From NCBI GenBank assembly GCA_947165745.1, contig CAMVBO010000001.1, forward strand, positions 1-38,601: a stretch of 38,601 nucleotides of DNA, written 5' to 3'. Positions within the stretch are counted from its first letter, which is position 1. The number at the start of each line of letters is the position of its first letter. Positions 17,635 to 24,902 of this stretch are shown here, piece after piece. The position numbers and the translations under genes are program-made. The notes under the pieces were generated by a model, which saw only the letters and a program-made list of their open reading frames with translations, was not told the DNA's origin and ran no database searches. Source of the stretch: an uncultured Clostridia bacterium. GTDB lineage: Bacteria; Bacillota_A; Clostridia; Christensenellales; Aristaeellaceae.

Positions 17635-17949
17635 ATGCAAATGAACAAGTACCAGCTGATCCAGGGGATGATCAACGATCTGGGCGACGAGAACCGTGGC
17701 GTGCAGGTGCGCGGCTTTCGGAACCTCAAAATCATCAGCACGACCGTCGAGGCGCTGGCCGCCTTGAAGGAAGGGCTGGCGAGGGACGAGGAGGCCATCA
17801 ACGCCGTGATCGCCGACAAGAACGCGCAGATTGAAAAACTGAAGCGACAGGTGGAGGCGCTGGGCGGCAAGGTTGAGGAGCCCAAGGAAGAACCGGAGCC
17901 GGAGATCACCATAGAGCCGGTGGAGGAGGGCGCTGAACATGCGGATTGA
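17635..17949 (+). CDS. Small coiled-coil tail-region protein, unknown
   Basis: 104 residues, helical, with a coiled coil around AINAVIADKNAQIEKLKRQVEALGGKVEE and an acidic Pro/Glu tail. No family is recognised. Start ATG 17635 follows AAGGAGG at 17621-17627. It lies between the tail-tip protein and the baseplate-like proteins in the same direction, so it is probably a tail accessory, perhaps a trimeric linker or chaperone. It overlaps the next gene by 11 nt. Confidence 0.65.
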   Translation: MQMNKYQLIQGMINDLGDENRGVQVRGFRNLKIISTTVEALAALKEGLARDEEAINAVIADKNAQIEKLKRQVEALGGKVEEPKEEPEPEITIEPVEEGAEHAD

Positions 17950-18205
17950 AACATCCAAGGGCGGGGTGTTCGAGGCGGATCTGATTATCCCGATCCAGAG
18001 CGACCGGTCGCTGATGGTCCGGCTGCAGGATTCCCAGAGGCGTGCACTTTCGGGGATTGCTGCGGATTTTGAAGGGCTGACCAGCGTGACGTGCGAGGAT
18101 GGCCGGACGTACACCGAGTACACCGACCTGCGGATCGTTTCCCGCCTGAGCGAAGAAACCGTGCAGCTGCGGCTGTATAAGGAGGGATTGACCAATGGTT
18201 CCTAA
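17939..18205 (+). CDS. Small beta-rich tail-region protein, unknown
   Basis: 88 residues with alternating hydrophobic strands (FEADLIIPIQSDRSLMVRLQD; TDLRIVSRLSEETVQLRLYKEG). No family is recognised. It has GAGGAGGG upstream of ATG 17939 and overlaps both neighbours. Its placement just before the BppU-like gene suggests a small baseplate or fibre attachment protein. Confidence 0.6.
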   Translation: MRIETSKGGVFEADLIIPIQSDRSLMVRLQDSQRRALSGIAADFEGLTSVTCEDGRTYTEYTDLRIVSRLSEETVQLRLYKEGLTNGS

Positions 18206-19088
18206 TGTCATCGAGAGGATCTGGACACAAGGCGCAAGCACGGAGGTGGAGAATCTCCGCGGGACGGCGTTCACGGAGGAAGCCGGGGCGCATACTTTCC
18301 GAATTTCCGGGAAGGATGCCGCCGGAGAGGCAGTGGCGCTTTCCGGATCCGTGCTGGCCAAGATTCTGAGGGCCGACAACGTCACGGTAGACGTGAGCGG
18401 CTCTGTTTCTGACGGCGTGGCCAGCGTGACACTGGTAGGCGATTGCTATAACGTGCCTGGAAGATTCAGCATCGTGGTGTATCTGAGCGACGGCACGAGC
18501 ACCGTAGCCATCTACGCGGCGGTTGGGAATATCTACCGGGCGACTTCCGGCACCGAACTGGACAGCGGCACCACCGTGCCGAGCCTGCAGCAGCTGGAGG
18601 CAGCATATGATAATGCTGTTTCTGGAGCGGCTGCGGCCAACGCAGCGGCTGCGGCTGCTGGCAATGTGAACATTGCCATGTCCAAAAGCGGAAAGGTGAT
18701 CACGCTGGTAACGACCAACAGCAGCGGGACGAGCACCAGCGTCACCCTGCAGGAACCGCAGACCACCGTGAGCAAGAGTGGCGAAACCGTCACCGTCACC
18801 GTGGTGGACGCGGACGGCACCACCACAGCCCAGATCACAGACCCGGAGATCCGCGTGCGGCTGCTGGCCGACAACGTTCCGAATACCACCCAGGAGTACA
18901 CCTTCGGCGCAGACGGTGTGATCTCTAAGGTGGAGCATAAGAACGGCGCGACGGTGGAGCGCAGCGACGTGTTCACCTTCACCGATTCAACGGCCACGGA
19001 GGTGCGGACGCTGAAGACCGGCGAATCGCTCACCATCGCCACAAACCTGGAAACCCTGCAGACCACCGTCACCTATGTGGCGGCGTAA
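18195..19088 (+). CDS. BppU-like baseplate / fibre anchor protein
   Basis: 297 residues. The first about 115 residues (VEDLRGTAF-like VENLRGTAF, then beta strands ending SIVVYLSDGTSTVAIYAAVGNIYRA) follow the pattern of the N-terminal domain of BppU-type baseplate proteins. An Ala-rich helix follows (AYDNAVSGAAAANAAAAAAGN), then Ser/Thr-rich beta repeats (SKSGKVITLVTTNSSGTS; SKSGETVTVTVVDADGTT). Such proteins link the tail hub to receptor-binding proteins. The next gene is the DGR-diversified protein, which it may carry. The BppU resemblance is from pattern only. Confidence 0.65.
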   Translation: MVPNVIERIWTQGASTEVENLRGTAFTEEAGAHTFRISGKDAAGEAVALSGSVLAKILRADNVTVDVSGSVSDGVASVTLVGDCYNVPGRFSIVVYLSDGTSTVAIYAAVGNIYRATSGTELDSGTTVPSLQQLEAAYDNAVSGAAAANAAAAAAGNVNIAMSKSGKVITLVTTNSSGTSTSVTLQEPQTTVSKSGETVTVTVVDADGTTTAQITDPEIRVRLLADNVPNTTQEYTFGADGVISKVEHKNGATVERSDVFTFTDSTATEVRTLKTGESLTIATNLETLQTTVTYVAA

Positions 19089-19107
19089 ATAGAAGGAGGT
19101 AGAAGAA

Positions 19108-20619
19108 ATGCCTGTATCCATTTGGGAAGGAAAGAAGGCCGAGCGCGTGGCCGCGGCGCTGGAGATGCTGGCGCTGAACAGCGCGGGCCAGGTGTCCGAT
19201 CTGACCTATCAGGGCGTGAGGAACATCGTCCGCGGCGGGCTGGCCCCGAAGGCGTTTGACATCGGGATGCAGTTCGCGCCGGAACACGAGAACAGCATGA
19301 CCGCCGGGATCGGTGCGAGCACCGGCATCACGGCTGCCGCCGTTAACGAAGCGACGTTCCTGGCCGCCGAGGGCGTGATCGGCACCGGGATCCATGTGTT
19401 CACGTTCTCCGACGGCGTGTGGCACTACGAAGGGCAGCCGGTGATGCTGGCCACCTACGGTATCACCGTCACCGGAACGCCCGCCAACGGCGACGAGGTG
19501 ATCATCACCGAGGCGTACAACCAGATCGACATGGACGTGGTTTCGTTCGAGGACGCGGAGAACGCGAACAGCGAAACCGTCCCGGCGATGTGGCTGGAGA
19601 GCCACTGGGCGCTGACCGGCATCCAGTTCGATGCTTCCGAGGCGATCTGGGCGTGCGCGGAAGCACTGCCCGCGGGCACGTATTATTTCAAGATCGGGAA
19701 CAACTGGGGCACGCATTGTGTGAAGGATAAGATATATCAGTTCACGCTGGAGAACGACGTTCCTGTCGGCGGCCAGATCGTGATCGGCAACGGCACGAAT
19801 TTCTACACGTGGGGCGCTCCCGACGTGGCTCCGTCCAACTGGAAGGTGTACACCTTCAGTGGCCCGAAGAGCGTCACACCCATCGACGGCCCGGTCGCCC
19901 TGATTGACGTCACCGGCGAAACCCCGAGCGGCACAGATCTCGGAACGCTTTCCAGCGCTACGGTATACGCCACGGCGGGCGGTGCGCTGAACAACCTGCA
20001 GCGGTGTGCGTATGGCTATAACCGCTGGAGCCAGAGCGCCATGCGGCAGTGGCTGAACAGCGACAAGCCCATCGGCGAGTGGTGGGAGCCGCAGAATCCC
20101 TTTGACCGTCCTCCGCAGCAGCTGGCCACCGTGCGCGGCTTCCTGGCCGGGCTGGACGCTGACTTCCTGGCCATTGTGCAGCCGGTGAAGGTGAAGACCG
20201 CGCTGAATACCGTTTCCGACAGCGTTGCCGGTTCTCCGCTGATCGGCGCGGCCAACATCGAGAACAAAGGAACAGCCCAGGCGCCCGTGCTGGTAGAGAC
20301 CACCATTGACCGCTTCTTCTGCGCTTCTTTGGAGCAGGAGTACATTGCTCCGCAGCTTTCCGGCGCAGAAGGCAGCTACTGGCCGTACTGGAAGGATCGC
20401 CTTGGCCTGAGTTCCCCGCAGGCGCAGGGATCCGGCGGCACGAACGCCAAGCACATCAGGTATGCGGTGGAAAACCATACCAGTGCCCAGTCCGTGCGCT
20501 TGCGTTCAGCCGTTCGCGGCTATGCCTACAGTGTGTGGTTTGTCACCTCGAGCGGCTACGCCAACTACTACACCGCGACGCACGCGAATAGGCCCGCCCC
20601 GGCTTGCGTCATCTGCTAA
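19108..20619 (+). CDS. DGR target 1: variable receptor-binding protein with C-type-lectin-like C-terminus (DUF6273-like)
   Basis: 503 residues. The N-terminus (VSIWEGKKAERVAAALEMLA) is a helical attachment segment. Beta-rich domains fill the middle, and residues about 300-503 form a lectin-like domain with YGYNRWSQSAMRQWLNS and IDRFFCASLEQEYIAPQ, then the diversified tail running from VRLRS to RPAPACVIC. The last about 42 codons are VR1, which matches the template repeat at 21117-21244. Variable residues replace template Asn codons (for example template RGNANN becomes RGYAYS). It lies at the end of the tail module directly before Avd and RT, as in classical phage DGRs whose target is a tail-fibre adhesin. 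Its role in host binding is inferred from that precedent. Confidence 0.9.
   Translation: MPVSIWEGKKAERVAAALEMLALNSAGQVSDLTYQGVRNIVRGGLAPKAFDIGMQFAPEHENSMTAGIGASTGITAAAVNEATFLAAEGVIGTGIHVFTFSDGVWHYEGQPVMLATYGITVTGTPANGDEVIITEAYNQIDMDVVSFEDAENANSETVPAMWLESHWALTGIQFDASEAIWACAEALPAGTYYFKIGNNWGTHCVKDKIYQFTLENDVPVGGQIVIGNGTNFYTWGAPDVAPSNWKVYTFSGPKSVTPIDGPVALIDVTGETPSGTDLGTLSSATVYATAGGALNNLQRCAYGYNRWSQSAMRQWLNSDKPIGEWWEPQNPFDRPPQQLATVRGFLAGLDADFLAIVQPVKVKTALNTVSDSVAGSPLIGAANIENKGTAQAPVLVETTIDRFFCASLEQEYIAPQLSGAEGSYWPYWKDRLGLSSPQAQGSGGTNAKHIRYAVENHTSAQSVRLRSAVRGYAYSVWFVTSSGYANYYTATHANRPAPACVIC
20485..20612 (+). repeat. DGR variable repeat 1 (VR1)
   Basis: Matches the template at a constant offset of 632 bases. 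From 20485 to 20602 every mismatch is at a template adenine: 15 substituted A positions (to T, C or G), with no change at any C, G or T. The 3' 10 bases (20603-20612) differ from the template at three or four fixed positions shared with VR2, consistent with IMH versus IMH*. The invariant GC block is at 20591-20602. Confidence 0.95.
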
Positions 20620-20628
20620 TCCCCCATC

Positions 20629-20648
20629 CCCGGCCCGCAAGGGCCGGG
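20629..20648 (+). promoter_or_regulatory. DGR hairpin/cruciform site downstream of VR1
   Basis: A perfect 8-bp GC stem (20629-20636 with 20641-20648) with GCAA loop lies 10 bp after the target's stop codon. The core 18 bases are identical to the hairpin after VR2. No T run follows, so it is not an ordinary terminator. In the Bordetella phage DGR a hairpin with a 4-nt loop just downstream of VR is needed for efficient retrohoming, and this is the matching element. Confidence 0.85.
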
Positions 20649-20676
20649 AGTCTTTCCCGAGAGAGGACTGCTGCTT

Positions 20677-21087
20677 ATGTCCGTACCCGTCCCGAAACGC
20701 GACACCGGCGAGCTGGAAGTAAACACCGTAGCCCGCCAGTTATGCGTCTATACCCTGCAGATCACCGGCAACCCGAAGCATTTTGACCAGGCGCACGCGG
20801 ACGTGATCGCGCTGCTGCGGAGGTACGCGATTGAAATTCACGCGCTCTGCTGGCGGGCCAATAATATCAAGGTGACCTGCCAGAGCCGGTATGAGGATAG
20901 AATGAAGGCGCAGGACAAAGCGGCGGATCTCTGCAACGACCTGTATGCCATGATCGAGGTTTGCAAGCCGCTGTTCCATATGGCCAGCAAGAGAAAGGTC
21001 TATTGGCAGGGGCTTGTGGTAAAAACCAGGAACCTGATCAGAGGATGGCATGATACTGATGTGAAGCGGCTGAAGCCGGAATGCTGA
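20677..21087 (+). CDS. avd: Avd-like DGR accessory variability determinant
   Basis: 136 residues, helical throughout, with Cys/Trp/Arg-rich basic helices (YTLQITGNPKHF; VIALLRRYAIEIHALCWRANNIKV; KVYWQGLVVKTRNLIRGWHDTDVKRLKP). Avd is a small pentameric four-helix-bundle protein that binds the DGR reverse transcriptase and template RNA and is required for mutagenic reverse transcription. Size, helical pattern, basic character and position between VR1 and the template all fit. GAGAGGA lies about 9 nt upstream of ATG 20677. The template starts 29 nt after its stop. Confidence 0.85.
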   Translation: MSVPVPKRDTGELEVNTVARQLCVYTLQITGNPKHFDQAHADVIALLRRYAIEIHALCWRANNIKVTCQSRYEDRMKAQDKAADLCNDLYAMIEVCKPLFHMASKRKVYWQGLVVKTRNLIRGWHDTDVKRLKPEC

Positions 21088-21394
21088 GGCCGTTTTCCAT
21101 AGGGCGTAGGCTGTAAGCCCAGAACGTGCGCTTGCGTTCAGCCAATCGCGGCAATGCCAACAATGTGTGGAATGTCAACTCGAGCGGCAACGCCAACAAC
21201 AACAACGCGACGAACGCGAATAGGCCCGCCCCGGATTGCATGATGCCGAGCGGATATGCGCATGGCTACAGGCCGTGCTTCCGCTGGCCGCTAATGCATG
21301 CAAGGAGCCGAAACCCTGCCGAAAGGCGAACAATACGACTATGACGCCCACGACCTGCGGGCCGGTTGGTGCTATCAGCATAGGAGATTTTCAG
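21088..21394 (+). ncRNA. DGR template RNA region (TR plus about 150-nt spacer before RT)
   Basis: The 307-base gap between Avd and RT holds the template and then about 150 noncoding bases (21245-21394). In the Bordetella phage system the RNA immediately 3' of TR (about 140 nt) folds, binds RT-Avd and primes cDNA synthesis. The length here is very similar. The exact RNA ends and fold are not determined from sequence alone. Confidence 0.7.
21117..21244 (+). repeat. DGR template repeat (TR)
   Basis: About 128 bp lying between Avd and the RT. Read in the targets' frame it has 14 AAC/AAT codons, the adenines of which are the sites that vary in VR1 and VR2. Conserved blocks include the GC-rich 21223-21234. 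The 3' end (21235-21244) differs from both VRs at the same positions, as for IMH* in known DGRs. No good start codon or ribosome site precedes it, so it is not a gene. Confidence 0.95.
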
Positions 21395-22444
21395 ATGGAG
21401 TTTAACGACCCAGAATGCGTGATCGGTTTCGACGCGCTGTATTGCTCCATGATGAAATGCAAGAAGGGCGTTGTCTGGAAGGATAGCGTTGCGGCGTTCT
21501 ACCACCGCGGTATCGAACGGACAGCGCGGCTGTGCAGGGAACTGCACGACGGTACCTATAAAGCCAGCCCCACTAAGCACTTCATCATCAACTACCCCAA
21601 GCGGCGCGAGATCGCTTCCGTGGCTTTCCGCGACCGGGTGTATCAAAGGAGCCTGAACGACAATGTTGTTTATCCCGCGATGACCAGGAGCTTTATCTAT
21701 GACAACTTCGCCTGCCAGAAGGGCAAGGGAACCGACGCGGCACGCGACCGGATGAAGCAGTTCCTTCGGGAGCATTACCGGAAGCACGGCACGGCGGGCT
21801 ATGTGGCGCAGTTCGATATCCACGGCTATTACCCGAACATGCGGCACGACGTAGCCGAGGCGGCTTTCCAGAAGAAGCTGCCGCCGTGGGCGTTTGAGCG
21901 GGTGCGTGAAATCCTCCGCGGACAGTACGGTGGCGACCGTGGATATAATCCTGGAAGCCAGCTTGTGCAGATCGCAGGGATTTCGGTGCTGAATGACCTG
22001 GATCATTTCATCAAGGAACGGCTGCGGGTGCACCACTACATCCGCTATATGGACGATCTGATCCTGATCCATGAAGACCGGGACTTCCTGCGGAAATGCT
22101 ACGCGGAGATCGTGGAACGTCTGGCCGCGATTGGTTTCGAGGTGAATCCAAAGAAGACGCGCCTGTTCCCGCTTTCGGAAGGCATCATGTTCCTGGGCTT
22201 CCGGTATTCCCTGACGGAAACAGGCAAGGTGCTTTTGCAGCTGAACCCGGAAAGGGTGAAGGCCCAGAGGAAGAAGCTGTTCCGGCTTGTGAGGAAGTCC
22301 AAGGCGGGCGGGATCCCGCGGGAGAACGTGGACATGGCCTACGCGGCGTGGCGTAACCACGCCAGCAAGGGCAACAGCTACCATCTGCTGCAGCGGATGG
22401 ACAAATACTACCGTGATCTTTGGAAAGGAGAAGAGGCCCCATGA
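21395..22444 (+). CDS. DGR reverse transcriptase
   Basis: 349 residues, usual for DGR reverse transcriptases. It copies the template RNA with adenine-specific errors so the cDNA can replace VR. Visible RT motifs: RDRVYQRSLNDNVVYP near residue 76, FDIHGYYPNM near residue 145 (first catalytic Asp), GSQLVQIAGISVLNDLDHFIKERL near residue 187 (the DGR-type stretch), and the catalytic YMDD at 218-221 followed by NPKKTR and FLGFRY. There is no maturase or endonuclease domain, which sets it apart from group II intron enzymes. I chose ATG 21395, which has TAGGAGA 8 nt upstream. The open frame extends to TTG 21236 but that would run through the template's end. Confidence 0.95.
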   Translation: MEFNDPECVIGFDALYCSMMKCKKGVVWKDSVAAFYHRGIERTARLCRELHDGTYKASPTKHFIINYPKRREIASVAFRDRVYQRSLNDNVVYPAMTRSFIYDNFACQKGKGTDAARDRMKQFLREHYRKHGTAGYVAQFDIHGYYPNMRHDVAEAAFQKKLPPWAFERVREILRGQYGGDRGYNPGSQLVQIAGISVLNDLDHFIKERLRVHHYIRYMDDLILIHEDRDFLRKCYAEIVERLAAIGFEVNPKKTRLFPLSEGIMFLGFRYSLTETGKVLLQLNPERVKAQRKKLFRLVRKSKAGGIPRENVDMAYAAWRNHASKGNSYHLLQRMDKYYRDLWKGEEAP

Positions 22445-22650
22445 AAGTGAACCGCATCGGCATGACCCTGGGTGAGAAAGCCGAAATCGAGAACGCGATG
22501 GCGCAGCAGGCGAAGAACGCGGCCACCATCGAATACGTGGCCATGATGGCCGACGTGGATCTGGATGAAGACGAGGGAGAATCCGAAGAGCCCGAAGACG
22601 AGGGAGAATCCGAAGAGCCCGAAGGCGAGGAGGACGAGGACGATGCATAG
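22441..22650 (+). CDS. Small acidic protein with tandem repeat, unknown
   Basis: 69 residues. The first half is helical (RIGMTLGEKAEIENAMAQQAKNAATIEYVAMM). The second half is very acidic with DEGESEEPE repeated twice. The DNA repeat is a perfect 27-bp tandem (22570-22596 and 22597-22623). The gene starts 4 nt before the end of the RT gene with AAAGGAG upstream. It sits just before an XkdX-type gene, a place where small proteins of unknown role are found in related phages. Confidence 0.65.
   Translation: MKVNRIGMTLGEKAEIENAMAQQAKNAATIEYVAMMADVDLDEDEGESEEPEDEGESEEPEGEEDEDDA
22570..22623 (+). repeat. Perfect 27-bp tandem duplication
   Basis: Two identical 27-bp units encode DEGESEEPE twice in the acidic tail of the small protein. 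The absence of any sequence difference points to a recent duplication. Confidence 0.9.
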
Positions 22651-22786
22651 CAAGATGTTCAAGAAGATCAAAAAGTTCTATGACGAGGGCACCTGGCCGA
22701 TTGGCTGGGTGCGGGACGCCGTGGAAAAGGGAAAGATCACGCCTGCCGAGTTTGAGGAGATCACCGGCGAGGTGTACGAGGAATGA
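22643..22786 (+). CDS. XkdX-family small protein
   Basis: 47 residues: MFKKIKKFYDEG, TWPIGWVRDAVEKGKITPAEFEEITGE. This is the recognisable XkdX pattern (short, basic start, a W-x-x-x-x-V core, then KITxxEFxxITG). These proteins occur after the tail fibre genes of many Firmicutes phages and their function is not known. It overlaps both neighbours by 4 to 8 nt. Confidence 0.85.
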   Translation: MHSKMFKKIKKFYDEGTWPIGWVRDAVEKGKITPAEFEEITGEVYEE

Positions 22787-23100
22787 GCAGCATCAATCTT
22801 GACCTCTGCAATCTGCTGAACGATGCCGCCGGGATCATCCGGCGGCAGTCTGTTTTGCTGACAATGCACGGCATCGAAACCGAGGACGGCCAGCTGAAGA
22901 GCGACGAGTTCGAGGTGCTGGGCCGGATCCGGGAGATGATCGGCGCGGACGATAATCGCTGCGTATGCTGCGGAGCGATCATCCCGGAGGGGATGCAGGC
23001 ATGCCCAACCTGCCTGGACCGTGAGCCGCCGGAGCGCAAAGTGCGGCAGGCGCGTTTCGGGGACGCATGGCCCTGGCGATTACTGAAAAGGAGGAGGTGA
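22783..23100 (+). CDS. Small protein with C-terminal zinc ribbon, unknown
   Basis: 105 residues. The N-terminal helical part (NLDLCNLLNDAAGIIRRQSVLLTMHGI) is followed by a CVCCGAIIPEGMQACPTC zinc-ribbon-like motif near residues 60-77 and a basic end (WRLLKRRR). ATG 22783 overlaps the XkdX gene end. The place, just before the endolysin, and the size resemble small accessory proteins of lysis/tail regions. Function unknown. Confidence 0.65.
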   Translation: MSSINLDLCNLLNDAAGIIRRQSVLLTMHGIETEDGQLKSDEFEVLGRIREMIGADDNRCVCCGAIIPEGMQACPTCLDREPPERKVRQARFGDAWPWRLLKRRR

Positions 23101-23105
23101 TTCCA

Positions 23106-24035
23106 ATGAAGACCTACAAGGAAGTGGATCAGCTGATCCTTGACTGGGCAGCTGCCGGGAAGAGCAAGAGCGAGACCGCCGTGCTGATCGCGGAGGCATG
23201 CCTGGGCTGGCCGTATGTGTTCGGAGCGCGGGGCGCGGTATGTACGCCCAGCAACCGGAAATCAAGAGCCAGGGCGGATCATCCCACCATCGTCAGCAAG
23301 TGTCAGGTGCTGAACGGGAAGCGGGACACGTGCAAGGGCTGCACGTGGGGATCCGGCTGCCGGATGTATGATTGCCGCGGCTTCACCTACTGGGTGCTGC
23401 TGCAGGTAGGCATCAAGATCATGGGTGCTGGCGCGACCTCGCAGTACAACGACACCAGCAACTGGGACGCCCGCGGGAAGATCGCGGACATGCCCGTCGA
23501 CCGCGTGTGCTGCGTATTTAAGGATAACAACGGCACCAAGGAGCACACCGGGCTGTATATCGGCGGCGGACAGATCATCCACTGCAGCGGCACCGTCAAA
23601 ACCGGCAAGATCACCGACAAGGGCTGGACGCACTACGCGATCCCGAAGGGCCTTGACGGCAGCGTAATGCCGGACAGAAAGCCCACCCTGCGGCGCGGAG
23701 ATAAGGGGCAGTACGTGGTGGAGATGCAGACGCTGCTGGCGGGGCTGGGCTATGATCTCGGCCCGTGCGGGAATGACGGCGATTTCGGAAAGGCCACCAA
23801 GGCGGCGGTTGAACGCTTCCAGTCTGATCGCGGCCTGACCGTGGACGGCATCTGCGGACCGGCCACCTGGACAGCCCTGCAGAGCGCACCGGCCCCGCAG
23901 CCGGAACCGGAACCGACGCCGGAACCCAGCGACAAGCTGTACGCCGTCACGATTCCGCATCTGGACCTGACGCAGGCGACCCGGCTTTGCGCTGCCTACC
24001 CAGCGGCGACCATGGCCGAGGAGGGAGGTGAGTAA
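23106..24035 (+). CDS. Endolysin: NlpC/P60-type cysteine peptidase with peptidoglycan-binding domain
   Basis: 309 residues. It degrades host peptidoglycan at the end of infection. The N-terminal catalytic domain (about 25-175) shows CLGWPYVFGARG, the catalytic Cys in YDCRGFTYWVL (C90), the His in EHTGLYIGGG (H147), and a third polar residue in IIHCSG (H159). A peptidoglycan-binding domain of the PGB_1 type (about 190-262) follows with GDKGQYVVEMQTLL, DGDFGKATKAAVERFQ and DGICGPATW. A Pro/Glu linker and a short C-terminal segment complete it. There is no signal peptide, so release needs the neighbouring holin. The catalytic domain is unusually Cys-rich. ATG 23106 has AAGGAGGAGGTGA upstream. 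Confidence 0.92.
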   Translation: MKTYKEVDQLILDWAAAGKSKSETAVLIAEACLGWPYVFGARGAVCTPSNRKSRARADHPTIVSKCQVLNGKRDTCKGCTWGSGCRMYDCRGFTYWVLLQVGIKIMGAGATSQYNDTSNWDARGKIADMPVDRVCCVFKDNNGTKEHTGLYIGGGQIIHCSGTVKTGKITDKGWTHYAIPKGLDGSVMPDRKPTLRRGDKGQYVVEMQTLLAGLGYDLGPCGNDGDFGKATKAAVERFQSDRGLTVDGICGPATWTALQSAPAPQPEPEPTPEPSDKLYAVTIPHLDLTQATRLCAAYPAATMAEEGGE

Positions 24036-24036
24036 A

Positions 24037-24402
24037 ATGCCGGAGTGGATTGTGAAGTATTGGGTTGAGTGGGCTTTCGGAGCCGTGCTGGCCTTGCTGA
24101 GTTTTCTGATCAAGCACCTTTATGCGAAGATCAAAAAGGAGCGGCTGGCCCGCGAGACGCTGGAAGCTCAGGCCAAGGCCGAAACGGAAGCCCTGAAGAA
24201 TGGCATGAAGAGCCTGCTGCGGCGGCAGATTCTCGCGGACTGCAAGCAGGCCACCATCGACGGGTATTGCGAGGAGGCCATCCGGGATACCATCACGGCG
24301 ATGTACGACGCCTACCACGGCCTTGGGGGGAATGGCAGCGTGACCGACGCATATAACGCGATGCGGGCGCTGCCGCTTGTACTTACGAACCACCAAAATT
24401 AA
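24037..24402 (+). CDS. Membrane protein of the lysis cassette, holin-like
   Basis: 121 residues. One clear membrane helix lies near the N-terminus (WAFGAVLALLSFLIKHLYA), followed by a long basic coiled coil (KIKKERLARETLEAQAKAETEAL). Small membrane proteins of this form occur next to endolysins in Firmicutes phages and probably help lysis (holin or antiholin partner). It begins just after the endolysin stop, with GAGGGAGGTG upstream, and is followed by the second membrane gene. Confidence 0.75.
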   Translation: MPEWIVKYWVEWAFGAVLALLSFLIKHLYAKIKKERLARETLEAQAKAETEALKNGMKSLLRRQILADCKQATIDGYCEEAIRDTITAMYDAYHGLGGNGSVTDAYNAMRALPLVLTNHQN

Positions 24403-24418
24403 GAAGGAGGATAAAACC

Positions 24419-24814
24419 ATGAAGAAGCTGATTCTTTGTCTTGTAACCGCGCTGTTGGCCATGCTGCTGACGTGCTCCGTTGCCCTTGCGGAAGGCGAAC
24501 TCCCTACCGAGCCTTTCAGCTGGGAGTACCTGGCCACCATCGCCGGGGCAACGCTGGCCACCCTGCTGATCGTGCAGTTGCTGAAGCTGCCGCTGGACAA
24601 GGTTTGGAAGATCCCGACGCGGATATGGGTGTATGTGATCGCGCTGATCATACTGTTGCTGGCGACGGCATTCACCATAGGGCTGAATCTGAACAACGCG
24701 CTGCTGACAGCCATCAATGCGGTGATCGTGGCGCTGGCCGCCATGGGTGCCTATGAGATCACGTTCCGAAAGCTGCAGGGCGCACTGGAGCCCGCTGACG
24801 AGTACGACGAGTAA
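24419..24814 (+). CDS. Holin
   Basis: 131 residues: a leader-like N-terminus (MKKLILCLVTALLAMLLTCSVALAEG) and then two or three membrane helices (YLATIAGATLATLLIVQLL; WVYVIALIILLLATAFTIG; LLTAINAVIVALAAMGAYEI) with a charged C-terminus. This is the form of phage holins that open the membrane for the endolysin. It is the last gene of the rightward late operon and is followed by a terminator. The start ATG 24419 has AGAAGGAGG upstream. Confidence 0.85.
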   Translation: MKKLILCLVTALLAMLLTCSVALAEGELPTEPFSWEYLATIAGATLATLLIVQLLKLPLDKVWKIPTRIWVYVIALIILLLATAFTIGLNLNNALLTAINAVIVALAAMGAYEITFRKLQGALEPADEYDE

Positions 24815-24825
24815 AATGCACAAAT

Positions 24826-24857
24826 AACCGGCCCGTGGTACGTTTGGACCGGTTTTT
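24826..24857 (+). terminator. Terminator of the late (lysis) operon
   Basis: A stem of AACCGG with CCGGTT (24826-24831, 24849-24854) is extended by two more G-C pairs across a C-A mismatch, with an 11-nt loop. It is followed by a T-rich tract. It lies just after the holin and before the convergent integrase. Confidence 0.75.
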
Positions 24858-24902
24858 GTACGTTTTTGGCGTTTTGTGTACGCTTTTCAGCGTTTTATGT
24901 AC
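24857..24902. repeat. Short direct repeats beside the integrase 3' end
   Basis: TGTACG followed by a T tract and GCGTTTT occurs at 24857 and 24877, with a third TGTAC at 24898. The units are 20 and 21 bp. They end at the edge of the predicted attP. Function unknown. Confidence 0.55.

Noticed and set aside
20629..20648. The hairpin after VR1 as an ordinary terminator
   Set aside because: No T run follows, the same 18 bases recur after VR2 directly before a ribosome site, and Avd/RT must be transcribed through it.
21236..21394. An RT start at TTG 21236, inside the end of the template
   Set aside because: No ribosome site, and the extra 53 residues do not resemble RT. ATG 21395 has TAGGAGA at correct spacing.
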